Assembly (NCBI RefSeq): GCF_900112425.1
Contig: NZ_FOLP01000002.1
Span: forward strand, 434,001-498,000
DNA from: Variovorax sp. OK212
GTDB lineage: Bacteria; Pseudomonadota; Gammaproteobacteria; Burkholderiales; Burkholderiaceae_C
Direction: 5' to 3'
DNA: 64,000 bases
Shown: piece after piece, positions 41,555 through 49,246 of the stretch
How positions within the stretch are numbered: position 1 is the stretch's first letter
Layout: each line of letters begins with the position of its first letter
The notes under the pieces: generated by a model
The model's database searches: none
What the model was told of the DNA's origin: nothing
What the model saw: only the letters and a program-made list of their open reading frames with translations
Program-made: the position numbers and the translations under genes

Positions 41555-41650
41555 CGCTCACGTCGATGGGGTGCCTTGCGCAGCGAAATAAAGGAGGAGG
41601 CCGCAGGCCGGGGGACATTCGCGGAGCAAGGTACCCCGTCGGCGTGAGCG
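41555..41650. repeat. Inverted repeat with 25-bp arms in an intergenic gap
   Basis: The arms 41555-41579 and 41626-41650 are inverted copies with about three mismatches (one begins CGCTCACGTCGATGGGG, the other reads as CGCTCACGCCGACGGGG on the opposite strand). The 46-bp spacer has its own GC-rich hairpin (GGCCGCAGGCC). It fills the 203-bp gap between the SDR and the MBL gene. It looks like a dispersed palindromic element; folding in RNA could also end the SDR transcript. Confidence 0.7.
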
Positions 41651-41712
41651 CTCCCCGAATGCCTCCAAGCACATCGATCCAAAGAACAAGCATTCATTTC
41701 CAGGAGACGATC

Positions 41713-42792
41713 ATGATCCGAGACCCAGAGCCGACCGGCTTCGCCCAGCTGCCGCAATTCGACGGCACCCGCACCGCCGCCATGCCGCAAGACCGCCTGC
41801 GCGCCATCCGCCATGGTGCCGAGGCGCTGCGCGAACAACTGCTGGACGCCCCGCCCGTTCGCTTCGCGCGCAGCTTCAACCTGCTGCGCATTCCCTACCC
41901 CGCGTGGTTCGCCTTCACCGGCGTGTACTCGCAACAGTTGCTCAAGCCGCACATGGTGCACCTGCTGGCGCGCACCACGCTGATCCAGTACGACGACTTC
42001 GAAGGCCGGCTGCGCACGCTGCTCTTCACGCCCGCCGACTTCGAGGCCGGCAACGAGACGCCCTACTTCAAGCGCCTGAGCGAGCAGACGCCGAAGTTCC
42101 TTCACAAGACCATCGCGCCCATCTACCAGACCGTGCCGCAGGCGCTGGCGAGCTGTGGCGTGGCGCCGGAGCAAGTGGACTACATCACCTACGACCACCT
42201 GCACACGCAGGACGTGCGGCGCTGGCTCGGAAGCGTGGGCGCGCCCGGGCTGCTGCCGAACGCCAGGCTGCTGGTGCATCGACAGGAACTCGCGAACGTG
42301 CAAGGCCTGTTGCCAGTGCAGGCCGAGTGGTACTGCCCGCACGGGCTCGACGGCGTGGCCCCCGGGCGCGTCGTGGCCTTCGACGGCAGCATCCAGCTGG
42401 GCCGCGGCCTCGCGCTGGTGCACACGCCGGGCCATACCGAGGGCAACCATTCGCTGGTCTACCGCACCGCCGACGGGTTGCGCGTGAGCAGCGAGAACGG
42501 TGTGTCGGCCGACAGCTGGGCACCACTGCTGTCGCGCCACAACGGCATTCGGCGCTACGCACAGGCCACGGGCGCCGAAGTGATCCTGAACGGCAACACG
42601 CAGGAAAGCAGCAACGACCAGTACCTGTCGATGGTGCTGGAGAAGACGCTCGCGGGCACCTCCGCCGCGCACGGGTTCAGCAACGTGGTGCCGTCCAGCG
42701 AGTGCTCGCCGCACTGGCTCTTTCCGGGCGCGCCCACCAGCCACCTGTGGGGCGAGACGCGCTTCGGCACGCCGGTGCTCGCCGGCGCCTGA
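41713..42792 (+). CDS. MBL-fold metallo-hydrolase with altered metal motif
   Basis: A 359-residue metallo-beta-lactamase-fold protein. The HxHxDH motif reads His162-Leu-His164-Thr-Gln-Asp167 (DHLHTQDV), so the spacing keeps His, His and Asp but the final His is replaced by Val; HTPGHTEGNH (His237/His241/His245) gives the next ligand. This could leave a mononuclear site. Substrates are unknown. An AGGAGA ribosome site precedes the ATG. The gene is followed 33 bp later by an ACS-type MFS transporter, probably cotranscribed, suggesting hydrolysis of an imported compound. Confidence 0.82.
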   Translation: MIRDPEPTGFAQLPQFDGTRTAAMPQDRLRAIRHGAEALREQLLDAPPVRFARSFNLLRIPYPAWFAFTGVYSQQLLKPHMVHLLARTTLIQYDDFEGRLRTLLFTPADFEAGNETPYFKRLSEQTPKFLHKTIAPIYQTVPQALASCGVAPEQVDYITYDHLHTQDVRRWLGSVGAPGLLPNARLLVHRQELANVQGLLPVQAEWYCPHGLDGVAPGRVVAFDGSIQLGRGLALVHTPGHTEGNHSLVYRTADGLRVSSENGVSADSWAPLLSRHNGIRRYAQATGAEVILNGNTQESSNDQYLSMVLEKTLAGTSAAHGFSNVVPSSECSPHWLFPGAPTSHLWGETRFGTPVLAGA

Positions 42793-42825
42793 AGGTCGCC
42801 AGCAACAACAAGAAGGAGACAACCG

Positions 42826-44196
42826 ATGAACACCGCCACCCTCGACAACGCCAGCACCAGTGCCAGCACCAGCACAAGGACGCCGACGCCGGCCACCACC
42901 GGCGATGACACCGCCCTCTTCCGCAAGATCACCTGGCGGCTGATGCCGCTGCTGTGCGCCTGCTACGTGCTGAACTACCTCGACCGCACCAACGTCGGCT
43001 ACGCGCAGCTGCAGATGAAGGAGCAGCTGGGGTTCAGCGACGCCGTGTTCGGCCTGGGCGCGGGCATCTTCTTCATCGGCTACGCCGTGTTCGAGATTCC
43101 GAGCAACCTGATGCTCGCGAAGATCGGCGTGCGCGCGACCCTGCTGCGCATCATGGGCCTGTGGGGCCTGGCGTCGGCGGCCATGATGTTCGCCACCACG
43201 CCCACGCAGTTCTACGTGCTGCGCTTTCTCATCGGCGTGTTCGAGGCGGGCTTTGCGCCGGGCGTGCTGTTCTACCTGACGCTGTGGTTCCCGTCGCACC
43301 GGCGCGCGCAGGCCACGGCGCTGTTCTTCATGGCCTTCGGTGCCGCGCCCATCGTGGCGGGGCCGATTGCCGGGCTCACCATGACCTACCTCGACGGCGC
43401 GATGTCGCTGCGCGGCTGGCAGTGGCTGTTCCTGCTCGAAGGGGTGCCGAGCGTGCTGCTGGGCCTCGCGGCGTTCCGCTGGCTGTCGAACAGCCCGTCG
43501 CAGGCGCCATGGCTGTCGCCTGCTGAAAAGCAGCGCGTGGCGCGCCTGCTGGCCGACGACCAGGCCGCCCACGGCGCCACCGAGCGCCATACCTTCGGCG
43601 CGGCGATGCGCGATGGCCGGGTGTGGCTGATCGGGTTCATGTCGTTCCTGATCATCCTGGGCATCTACGCGCTCTCGTTCTGGCAGCCGACCATCCTGAA
43701 GTCGATGGGGCTCAGCGTGCTGCAGATCGGTTTCTATGCGGTCGTTCCGGCGGTGGCGGGCATTGCGGCCAACATCGTCATCGGGCGCCGCTCCGACCGG
43801 CGCAAGGAGCGCCGCTGGCACTTCGCGCTGAGCGCCGTGGTGGGCGCGGCCGGGCTGGCGCTCACCACGCTCTTCATGCACAACGCCGTTGCCGCAGTGC
43901 TGTGCCTGGCGCTGGCGTCGATGGGCATCTCGGCCGCGTTCACGGTGCTGTGGTCGGTGCCGGGCACCTTCATGTCGAAGAGCGCGGCGGCCGCGGGCAT
44001 TGCGCTCATCAGCACCATCGGCGGCAGCGCGGGGCTGGTGGCGCCCATGATGGTCGGGGCGCTCAAGACCATGACGGGTGGCTTCACCGCCAGCCTGTAC
44101 GTGCTGAGCGGCGCACTGGTGCTGTCGGCCTTGCTCATGCTGGTGGCACTGCCGGCCAGCGCGCTGGGCCGCGGCAAGGGCGGCGCGAAAGGCTGA
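42826..44196 (+). CDS. MFS transporter, anion:cation symporter (ACS) type
   Basis: A 456-residue inner-membrane symporter. ACS-family marks: LLCACYVLNYLDRTNVGYAQLQM in the first helix, FEIPSNLMLAKIGVRATLLRIM, RFLIGVFEAGFAPGVLFYLTLWFP, WQWLFLLEGVPSVLLG and GRRSDRRKERRWH. Relatives carry organic anions such as tartrate, glucarate or phthalate. The N-terminal 25 residues are a Ser/Thr-rich tail. A GC hairpin follows its stop. Confidence 0.9.
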   Translation: MNTATLDNASTSASTSTRTPTPATTGDDTALFRKITWRLMPLLCACYVLNYLDRTNVGYAQLQMKEQLGFSDAVFGLGAGIFFIGYAVFEIPSNLMLAKIGVRATLLRIMGLWGLASAAMMFATTPTQFYVLRFLIGVFEAGFAPGVLFYLTLWFPSHRRAQATALFFMAFGAAPIVAGPIAGLTMTYLDGAMSLRGWQWLFLLEGVPSVLLGLAAFRWLSNSPSQAPWLSPAEKQRVARLLADDQAAHGATERHTFGAAMRDGRVWLIGFMSFLIILGIYALSFWQPTILKSMGLSVLQIGFYAVVPAVAGIAANIVIGRRSDRRKERRWHFALSAVVGAAGLALTTLFMHNAVAAVLCLALASMGISAAFTVLWSVPGTFMSKSAAAAGIALISTIGGSAGLVAPMMVGALKTMTGGFTASLYVLSGALVLSALLMLVALPASALGRGKGGAKG

Positions 44197-44213
44197 GCGC
44201 GCCCCATCGCGGG

Positions 44214-44230
44214 GGCCCCGCGCCGGGGCC
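44214..44230 (+). terminator. Possible terminator hairpin after the ACS transporter
   Basis: GGCCCCG and CGGGGCC pair around CGC, a 7-bp GC-only stem 18 nt after the stop codon. No U-tract follows, so intrinsic termination is uncertain. Confidence 0.3.
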
Positions 44231-44255
44231 GTGATCCATTTCGGTGCACACATCT

Positions 44256-44290
44256 TGCATACCAGTTGGCACAGAAGCTGCTGGTATGCA
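44256..44290. promoter_or_regulatory. Perfect inverted repeat upstream of the GntR gene, likely operator
   Basis: TGCATACCAG (44256-44265) and CTGGTATGCA (44281-44290) are exact 10-bp inverted copies with a 15-bp spacer, ending 5 bp before the GntR start codon. Symmetric sites with ATACCA/TGGTAT cores are common for FCD-type GntR regulators, so autoregulation of the GntR-ABC operon is inferred. Confidence 0.6.
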
Positions 44291-44295
44291 GGACC

Positions 44296-45096
44296 ATGGC
44301 CATCTCCGCATCCGAAATCAGTGCACGCATCGTCGAAGCGGTGATGGCGCAAAAGCTCGCGCCGGGTTCGCGCCTGGGCGAGCAGCAGCTGGCCATGCTG
44401 TTCGACTGCAGCCGCACCATCGTGCGGGAGGCGCTCACGCGGCTGGCGGCGCGCGGCATCGTCACGGTGAGCGCGCGGCGCGGCTGGTTCGTCATCGAGC
44501 CCTCGCAGGACGAGGCGCGCGAGGCCTTCGAGGCGCGCCGCGTCATCGAGCTGGGCTTGATCCGCAGCGCGGGCAGCGCCGGAAAAATCGAGAAGACCGC
44601 CCTGCGCCAGCTGAAGGCGCACCTCCAGCGTGAAAAGGCCGCACTGAAAGAAAGCGACGTCGGCAACCGCAGCTTCCTGCTGGGCGACTTCCATGTGTGC
44701 CTGGCCGAATGCCTGGGCAACACGCTGCTGGCCGACACGCTGCGCGACTACACGGCGCGCACCACGCTGATCGCCATGCTCTACCAATCCACGCACGACG
44801 CGGTGCAGTCGTGCGAAGACCACGTGCAGATCGTCGCGGCGCTGGAGCGCGGCGACCATGCCGGCGCCGAGGCGCTGATGGCCGCGCACATCGGCACGGT
44901 GCAGTCGGCGCTGCGCGTGCAGGCGCCCACCGACCCGCTGGCGCAGCTGCGCGACGCGCTGGCGCCGCTGCACAACACCGCCGCCGCGGCGCCCAAGCCG
45001 AAAGCCAAAGCCGATCGCCGCAAGGCCGTCCCATCCGCCGATTCCGCTTCCGATTCCGATCCTGATTCTTCGACTTACCTAGGAGCCCTGCTATGA
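44296..45096 (+). CDS. GntR-family (FCD) regulator of the ABC operon
   Basis: A 266-residue regulator. The winged HTH is at residues 5-70 (GSRLGEQQLAMLFDCSRTIVREALTRLAARGIV), the FCD effector domain at about 80-220 (AREAFEARRVIELGLIR, FHVCLAECLGNTLL, EDHVQIVAALERGDHAGAEALMAAHI), and a disordered Lys/Ser/Asp tail fills the last 40 residues. Its TGA overlaps the ATG of the ABC binding-protein gene (ATGA), so it is co-translated with the transporter it most likely controls. FCD ligands are often organic acids or amino acids, matching the transporter. Confidence 0.9.
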   Translation: MAISASEISARIVEAVMAQKLAPGSRLGEQQLAMLFDCSRTIVREALTRLAARGIVTVSARRGWFVIEPSQDEAREAFEARRVIELGLIRSAGSAGKIEKTALRQLKAHLQREKAALKESDVGNRSFLLGDFHVCLAECLGNTLLADTLRDYTARTTLIAMLYQSTHDAVQSCEDHVQIVAALERGDHAGAEALMAAHIGTVQSALRVQAPTDPLAQLRDALAPLHNTAAAAPKPKAKADRRKAVPSADSASDSDPDSSTYLGALL

Positions 45097-45893
45097 CCTT
45101 CTCTCTGTCCAAACGCCACCTCGCCCTCGCAGTGGCTTCCATCGCCATGCTGGGCGCCGCCGGCGCCGCCCAGGCCCAGAACGCACTCGACAACGTGCTC
45201 AAGGCCAAGACCATCAAGATCGCCGTGCCCACCGACTACCCGCCCTACGGCTCGGTCGACAAGAACATGAAGCCGCAAGGCCTGGACGTGGAAATGGCCG
45301 AGCTCATCGCCGCCAAGCTGGGCGTGAAGATCGAGCTGGTGCCCGTGACCAGCGCCAACCGCATTCCGTACCTGCAGACCCGCAAGGCCGACCTGGTGAT
45401 CTCCACGCTCGGCAAGAACCCCGAGCGCGAGAAGGTGATCGACTTCTCGTCGGCCTATGCGCCCTTCTTCCAGGCCGTGTATGCGGCCAAGAGCATGAAG
45501 CTCGCCAGCTTCGCCGACATGGCCGGCAAGACCGTCGCCGTGACGCGCGGCGCCATGGAAGACCAGGAACTGAACAAGGTGGCGCCGTCGAACGTCGACT
45601 ACCGCCGCTTCGAGGACAACAACGCGACCATCGCGGCCTTCGTGGCCGGCCAGACGCAAACCCTCGCAACCAGCGCGGCAGTCGCCGGCGACATGCTCGC
45701 CAAGAATCCGAAGGTGAGCGCCGAGTTCAAGCTGCTGCTGAAAGACAGCCCCTGCTTCGTCGGCGTCGCCAAGGGCGAAACCCCATTGAAGACCAAGGTC
45801 AACGAGATCATCGCCGCCGCCAAGAAGGACGGCACCCTGGACGCCATGTCGAAGAAGTGGCTGGGCAAGGCCGCTGGCGACCTGCCCGTCTGA
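45093..45893 (+). CDS. Amino-acid ABC transporter, periplasmic binding protein
   Basis: A 266-residue SBP_bac_3 protein. Signal peptide about 1-28 (AQA-QN). The mature part has KIAVPTDYPPYGSVDKNMKPQGLDVEMAELIAAKLGVKIELVPV and DLVISTLGKNPEREKVIDFSSAY, diagnostic of the polar amino-acid family, and a late Cys in DSPCFVGV. It delivers substrate to the two permeases encoded next. The start overlaps the GntR stop. Confidence 0.92.
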   Translation: MTFSLSKRHLALAVASIAMLGAAGAAQAQNALDNVLKAKTIKIAVPTDYPPYGSVDKNMKPQGLDVEMAELIAAKLGVKIELVPVTSANRIPYLQTRKADLVISTLGKNPEREKVIDFSSAYAPFFQAVYAAKSMKLASFADMAGKTVAVTRGAMEDQELNKVAPSNVDYRRFEDNNATIAAFVAGQTQTLATSAAVAGDMLAKNPKVSAEFKLLLKDSPCFVGVAKGETPLKTKVNEIIAAAKKDGTLDAMSKKWLGKAAGDLPV

Positions 45894-45908
45894 TCGAACT
45901 GCGCGGCC

Positions 45909-46571
45909 ATGAACATCGAATTCGACTTCGGGGCGGTTCTGTCGGAATGGCCGCTGCTGCTGCGCGGCGTGGCGTGGACCGTCGGCCTCACGGCCGTGGG
46001 CACCGTGCTGGGCATGGCCGTGGGCACCTTCTGCGCGTGGGCGCGCTCGGGCGGGCCGCGCTGGCTGCGGCTGGTGGTGGGCACGTATGTGGAGCTGATC
46101 CGCAACACGCCCTTCATCGTGCAGCTGTTCTTCATCTTCTTCGGGCTGCCGGCCGCGGGCGTCAAGCTCTCGCCCGAGGTGGCCTCGGTGATCGCCATGG
46201 TGATGAACCTGGGCGCGTACTCCACCGAGATCATTCGCGCCGGCATCGAGGCCACGCCCAAAGGGCAGATCGAAGCCGCCGTGAGCCTGGCGCTGAGCAA
46301 GGCGCAGGTGTTCCTGCGCGTGGTGCTGCCGCCGGCGCTCAAGAAGGTGTGGCCCGCCATGGTGAGCCAGATCGTCATCGTGATGCTGGGCTCGGCGGTG
46401 TGCGGACAAATCTCCACCGAGGAGCTGAGCTACGCGGCCAACCTGATCCAGAGCCGCAACTTCCGCGCCTTCGAGGCCTTCATCGTCGCCACGCTGATCT
46501 ACCTGGCGCTGTCGGTCGCGCTGCGCCGGCTGCTCGACTGGGCGGGGCCGAAGTTCTTTTTCGGTCGCTGA
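45909..46571 (+). CDS. Amino-acid ABC transporter permease (HisM/GlnP-like), first
   Basis: A 220-residue inner-membrane permease with five predicted helices. The HEQRase motif YVELIRNTPFIVQLFFIFFGLP and the EAA-loop region GIEATPKGQIEAAVSLALSKAQVFLRVVLPPALKKVWPAMVSQ (key parts) are clear. It pairs with the second permease to make the heterodimeric channel. Gap to the binding-protein gene is 15 nt. Confidence 0.92.
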   Translation: MNIEFDFGAVLSEWPLLLRGVAWTVGLTAVGTVLGMAVGTFCAWARSGGPRWLRLVVGTYVELIRNTPFIVQLFFIFFGLPAAGVKLSPEVASVIAMVMNLGAYSTEIIRAGIEATPKGQIEAAVSLALSKAQVFLRVVLPPALKKVWPAMVSQIVIVMLGSAVCGQISTEELSYAANLIQSRNFRAFEAFIVATLIYLALSVALRRLLDWAGPKFFFGR

Positions 46572-46590
46572 ACGCAAGAGGCCACCACCC

Positions 46591-47244
46591 ATGTCTGATT
46601 TTTCTCTCTGGGATATCCTGCGCAACCTGCTGCTGGCGCTGCGCTGGACTGTCGTGCTCTCGCTCATCGCCTTCATCGGCGGCGGCATCGTGGGCGCGCT
46701 GCTGCTGTTCCTGCGGCTGCGCGGCGGCAAGGTGGCGAACAAGGCGGTGGGCCTGTACGTGCAGCTCTTCCAGGGCACGCCGCTGCTGATGCAGCTGTTT
46801 CTGGCCTACTTCGGCATCGCGCTGTTCGGCATCGACGTGTCGGCATGGACCGCCGCCAGCGTGGCGCTCACGCTGTACACCAGCGCCTTTCTCGCCGAGA
46901 TCTGGCGCGGCTGCGTGGCCTCCATTCCCAAGGGCCAGTGGGAAGCATCGGGCAGCCTGGCGCTGAGCTTCGGCGAGCAGATGCGCCACGTGATCCTGCC
47001 GCAGGCCGTGACGATCGCCATTGCGCCCACCGTCGGCTTCCTGGTGCAGGTGATCAAGGGCACGGCGCTGGCGTCGGTGATCGGCTTCGTCGAGCTCACC
47101 AAGGCCGGCAGCATGATTTCGAACGCCACCTTCCAGCCCTTCGTGGTGTTCAGCTGCGTGGCCCTGCTTTACTTCGTGCTGTGCTTCCCCGTGAGCCTGT
47201 ACGCCAAGACCCTCGAGAGGAAAACCCATGGCCGCCGTGCTTGA
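46591..47244 (+). CDS. Amino-acid ABC transporter permease, second
   Basis: A 217-residue permease of the same family, with LYVQLFQGTPLLMQLFLAYFG and the EAA-like GCVASIPKGQWEASGSLALSFGEQMRHVILPQAVTIAIAP region. Five helices are predicted. Its 3' end overlaps the ATPase gene by 17 nt in another frame, tying their translation. Confidence 0.92.
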   Translation: MSDFSLWDILRNLLLALRWTVVLSLIAFIGGGIVGALLLFLRLRGGKVANKAVGLYVQLFQGTPLLMQLFLAYFGIALFGIDVSAWTAASVALTLYTSAFLAEIWRGCVASIPKGQWEASGSLALSFGEQMRHVILPQAVTIAIAPTVGFLVQVIKGTALASVIGFVELTKAGSMISNATFQPFVVFSCVALLYFVLCFPVSLYAKTLERKTHGRRA

Positions 47245-48007
47245 ACCCCAACAACCCGCCACCTCGGTGGGCGCGCCCATCGTTCGCATCACCGCGCTGC
47301 GCAAGTCCTACGGCACCAACGAGGTGCTCAAGGGCATCGACCTGGACGTGAAGCGCGGCGAGGTGATCGCCATCATCGGCAAGAGCGGCTCGGGCAAGAG
47401 CACGCTTCTGCGTTGCATCAACGGGCTGGAGGTGTTCCAGGAAGGCGCGCTCACCGTCGACGGCAAGCCGCTGCTGCACGAGAGCGCCATGGCCATGCGC
47501 GAGCTGCGCCAGCGCGTGGGCATGATCTTCCAGAGCTTCAACCTGTTCCCGCACCTCACGGTGGGCAAGAACGTGATGCTCGCGCCTACGCTGGTGAAAA
47601 AGCGCGGTGGGCTGGAAGCCGCCTCGCAGGCGCGCAAACTGCTCACGCGCGTGGGCCTGGCCGAGAAGTTCGACGCCATGCCCGACCAGCTTTCCGGCGG
47701 CCAGCAGCAGCGCGTGGCCATTGCGCGCGCGCTGGCCATGGAGCCCGCCGTGCTGCTGTGCGACGAGATCACCTCGGCGCTCGACCCCGAGCTGGTGGGC
47801 GAGGTGCTGCGCGTGGTGGAGTCGCTGGCCGACGAGGGCATGACGCTGTTGATGGTCACGCACGAGATGAGCTTCGCGCGCAAGGTGAGCGACCGCGTGA
47901 TCTTCATGCACCAGGGCCGCGTGCACGAAATGGGACCGCCGGCGGAGCTGTTCGGCAACCCGCAGACGGCCGAGCTCAAGCAGTTCCTGTCGTCGCTGCA
48001 TGACTGA
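47228..48007 (+). CDS. Amino-acid ABC transporter ATP-binding protein
   Basis: A 259-residue ABC ATPase of the polar amino-acid family (GlnQ/HisP-like). Walker [10 protein letters not shown] at 51-59, Q-loop [16 protein letters not shown], signature LSGGQQQR from residue 155, Walker [12 protein letters not shown], and switch His in VTHEM. Many relatives have DEPTSALD; here Pro is replaced by Ile (DEITSALD), a known variant. Completes a full importer with the preceding three genes. Confidence 0.94.
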   Translation: MAAVLEPQQPATSVGAPIVRITALRKSYGTNEVLKGIDLDVKRGEVIAIIGKSGSGKSTLLRCINGLEVFQEGALTVDGKPLLHESAMAMRELRQRVGMIFQSFNLFPHLTVGKNVMLAPTLVKKRGGLEAASQARKLLTRVGLAEKFDAMPDQLSGGQQQRVAIARALAMEPAVLLCDEITSALDPELVGEVLRVVESLADEGMTLLMVTHEMSFARKVSDRVIFMHQGRVHEMGPPAELFGNPQTAELKQFLSSLHD

Positions 48008-48035
48008 AAGCGCGAAGCTGGGCTATCCTCTGCCC

Positions 48036-48092
48036 ATGGCCTGCCTGCAGAACGCGTCGATTATTCGCACCATCTCAAAGATGGTGGGTTAG
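48036..48092 (+). CDS. Possible 18-residue leader peptide
   Basis: An ATG-TAG frame encoding [18 protein letters not shown]. It lies in the 187-bp gap after the ABC operon; its last codons overlap an 8-bp hairpin and an intrinsic terminator lies 30 nt further on, the layout of a transcription attenuator for the ATPase gene that follows. The ribosome site is weak, so translation is doubtful. Confidence 0.25.
   Translation: MACLQNASIIRTISKMVG
48068..48086 (+). promoter_or_regulatory. Perfect 8-bp hairpin before the terminator
   Basis: CACCATCT and AGATGGTG pair exactly around CAA. Together with the downstream terminator it could be part of a small RNA or an attenuator, or simply the 3' structure of the ABC transcript. 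Confidence 0.45.
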
Positions 48093-48121
48093 CGCGCGGT
48101 TCCACAAGTTCACGCCACACG

Positions 48122-48145
48122 ACCCGCCCCAAGAGGCGGGTTTTT
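48122..48145 (+). terminator. Intrinsic terminator
   Basis: ACCCGCC (48122-48128) and GGCGGGT (48135-48141) form a 7-bp stem with loop CCAAGA, followed by TTTTT to 48145. This is the clearest Rho-independent terminator in the window. It ends the ABC transporter operon, or attenuates the ATPase gene that starts 50 nt later. Confidence 0.8.
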
Positions 48146-48194
48146 CGTTTCCTGGGGTTCTTTTTCAAGCCACTCACTCACCAGGAGAAACGAA

Positions 48195-48698
48195 TTGACA
48201 GCCACCCCCAACCGCAGCCCCGCCCCCGTGCTTCACATGGTCTGCGGCAAGATCGGCGCCGGCAAGTCGACGCTCACGCGGCAACTTGCCGCCGCGCCCG
48301 CCACGGTGCTCGTCAGCGAAGACGCATGGCTCGACGCGCTGTACCCGGGCGAGATCCACGAACTGGGCGACTACGTGCGCTGCTCGGGCCGCCTGAGGAA
48401 GGCCATGGCGGACCACGTGGCGGCCTTGCTGCAGGCGGGCGTGTCCGTGGTGCTCGACTTTCCCGCCAACACCGTGGGCAGCCGAAGCTGGATGCGCGGC
48501 ATCTTCGAAGCCGCCGGCGCGGCGCACACGCTGCACTTTCTGGACGTGCCCGACGCGGTCTGCAAGGAGCGCCTGCGCGCACGCAACGCAAGCGGCACGC
48601 ATCCCTTCGAGACGACGGATGCGCAGTTCGACCTGATCACGAGCCACTTCGCGGCGCCGTCGCTGGAAGAAGGGTTCGACGTGGTCCGGCACCCCTGA
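48195..48698 (+). CDS. Small P-loop kinase-like ATPase (AAA_33 type)
   Basis: A 167-residue P-loop protein with Walker A GKIGAGKST at residues 18-26, SEDAWLDALYPGE (nucleoside/zeta-toxin-like substrate loop), a Walker B-like VVLDFPAN and ERLRARNASG (lid Arg). The AAA_33/zeta-toxin-like family phosphorylates small molecules, but no antitoxin is next to it. It starts with TTG, supported by CAGGAG 8 nt upstream. Substrate unknown. Confidence 0.82.
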   Translation: MTATPNRSPAPVLHMVCGKIGAGKSTLTRQLAAAPATVLVSEDAWLDALYPGEIHELGDYVRCSGRLRKAMADHVAALLQAGVSVVLDFPANTVGSRSWMRGIFEAAGAAHTLHFLDVPDAVCKERLRARNASGTHPFETTDAQFDLITSHFAAPSLEEGFDVVRHP

Positions 48699-48727
48699 CG
48701 GCGTGCCGCCGCTATGCTCTGGCCCCG

Positions 48728-49225
48728 ATGCAGATCGAACAAGCCAAGCCCACCGAAGCCGCCACCGTCGCGGCCGTGTTGAACGAAGCCGCCCAGTGGA
48801 TCGCCGCCGAAGGCCGGCCGCTGTGGTCGGCGGCCGACATCGCACCCGAGCGCATCCAGCACGACACCGACGCCGGCAGCTACTTCATCGCGCGAAAGAC
48901 CGGTGAGGTGGTCGGCGTCGTGCGCCTCGACCTCGAAGACCCGCACTTCTGGCCCGAGATCGAGAGCGGCACGTCGCTCTATGTGCACAAGCTCGCGGTG
49001 CGCCGCGCGTGGGCGGGCCACGGCGTGCCGGCGCTGCTGCTGGACTTTGCCCGCGAGCGCGCGCGCAGCCTGGGCCGCCCTTTCCTGCGGCTGGACTGCG
49101 TGGCCGACCGCGCGCCGCTGCGCGCGCTGTACGAGCGCAACGGCTTCGTGCTGCACAGCGTGATCCACAAGGGCGAGCGTGCCTTCGCGCGCTTCGAGCT
49201 GCCCGTGGCGCGGCTCGCCGACTGA
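48728..49225 (+). CDS. GNAT-family N-acetyltransferase
   Basis: A 165-residue acetyltransferase. MQIEQAKPTEAATVAAVLNEAA is the usual start; SLYVHKLAVRRAWAGHGVPALLLDFARERAR holds the acetyl-CoA loop (R-x-x-x-GHGVPA), and RLDCVADRAPLRALYERNGFVL the C-terminal family motif. Lies 29 bp after the ATPase gene and probably shares its transcript. Substrate unknown. Confidence 0.88.
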   Translation: MQIEQAKPTEAATVAAVLNEAAQWIAAEGRPLWSAADIAPERIQHDTDAGSYFIARKTGEVVGVVRLDLEDPHFWPEIESGTSLYVHKLAVRRAWAGHGVPALLLDFARERARSLGRPFLRLDCVADRAPLRALYERNGFVLHSVIHKGERAFARFELPVARLAD

Positions 49226-49246
49226 CGCCCTCAGCCGCGCCGCGCC

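Noticed and set aside
41536..44973. A 3.4-kb open frame on the minus strand across the MBL, MFS and GntR genes
   Set aside because: The product is low-complexity Arg/His/Gln/Ala and lies antisense to three well-recognised genes.
48036..48145. tRNA-like segment (GGTTCCACAAGTTC)
   Set aside because: No acceptor stem, D-arm or anticodon arm could be built; it lies between a simple hairpin and a terminator.
48195..49225. Toxin-antitoxin pair (zeta-like kinase plus GNAT)
   Set aside because: The ATPase has a zeta-like P-loop, but the neighbour is an ordinary GNAT and not an epsilon-type or HTH antitoxin, and the gene order and spacing do not fit.
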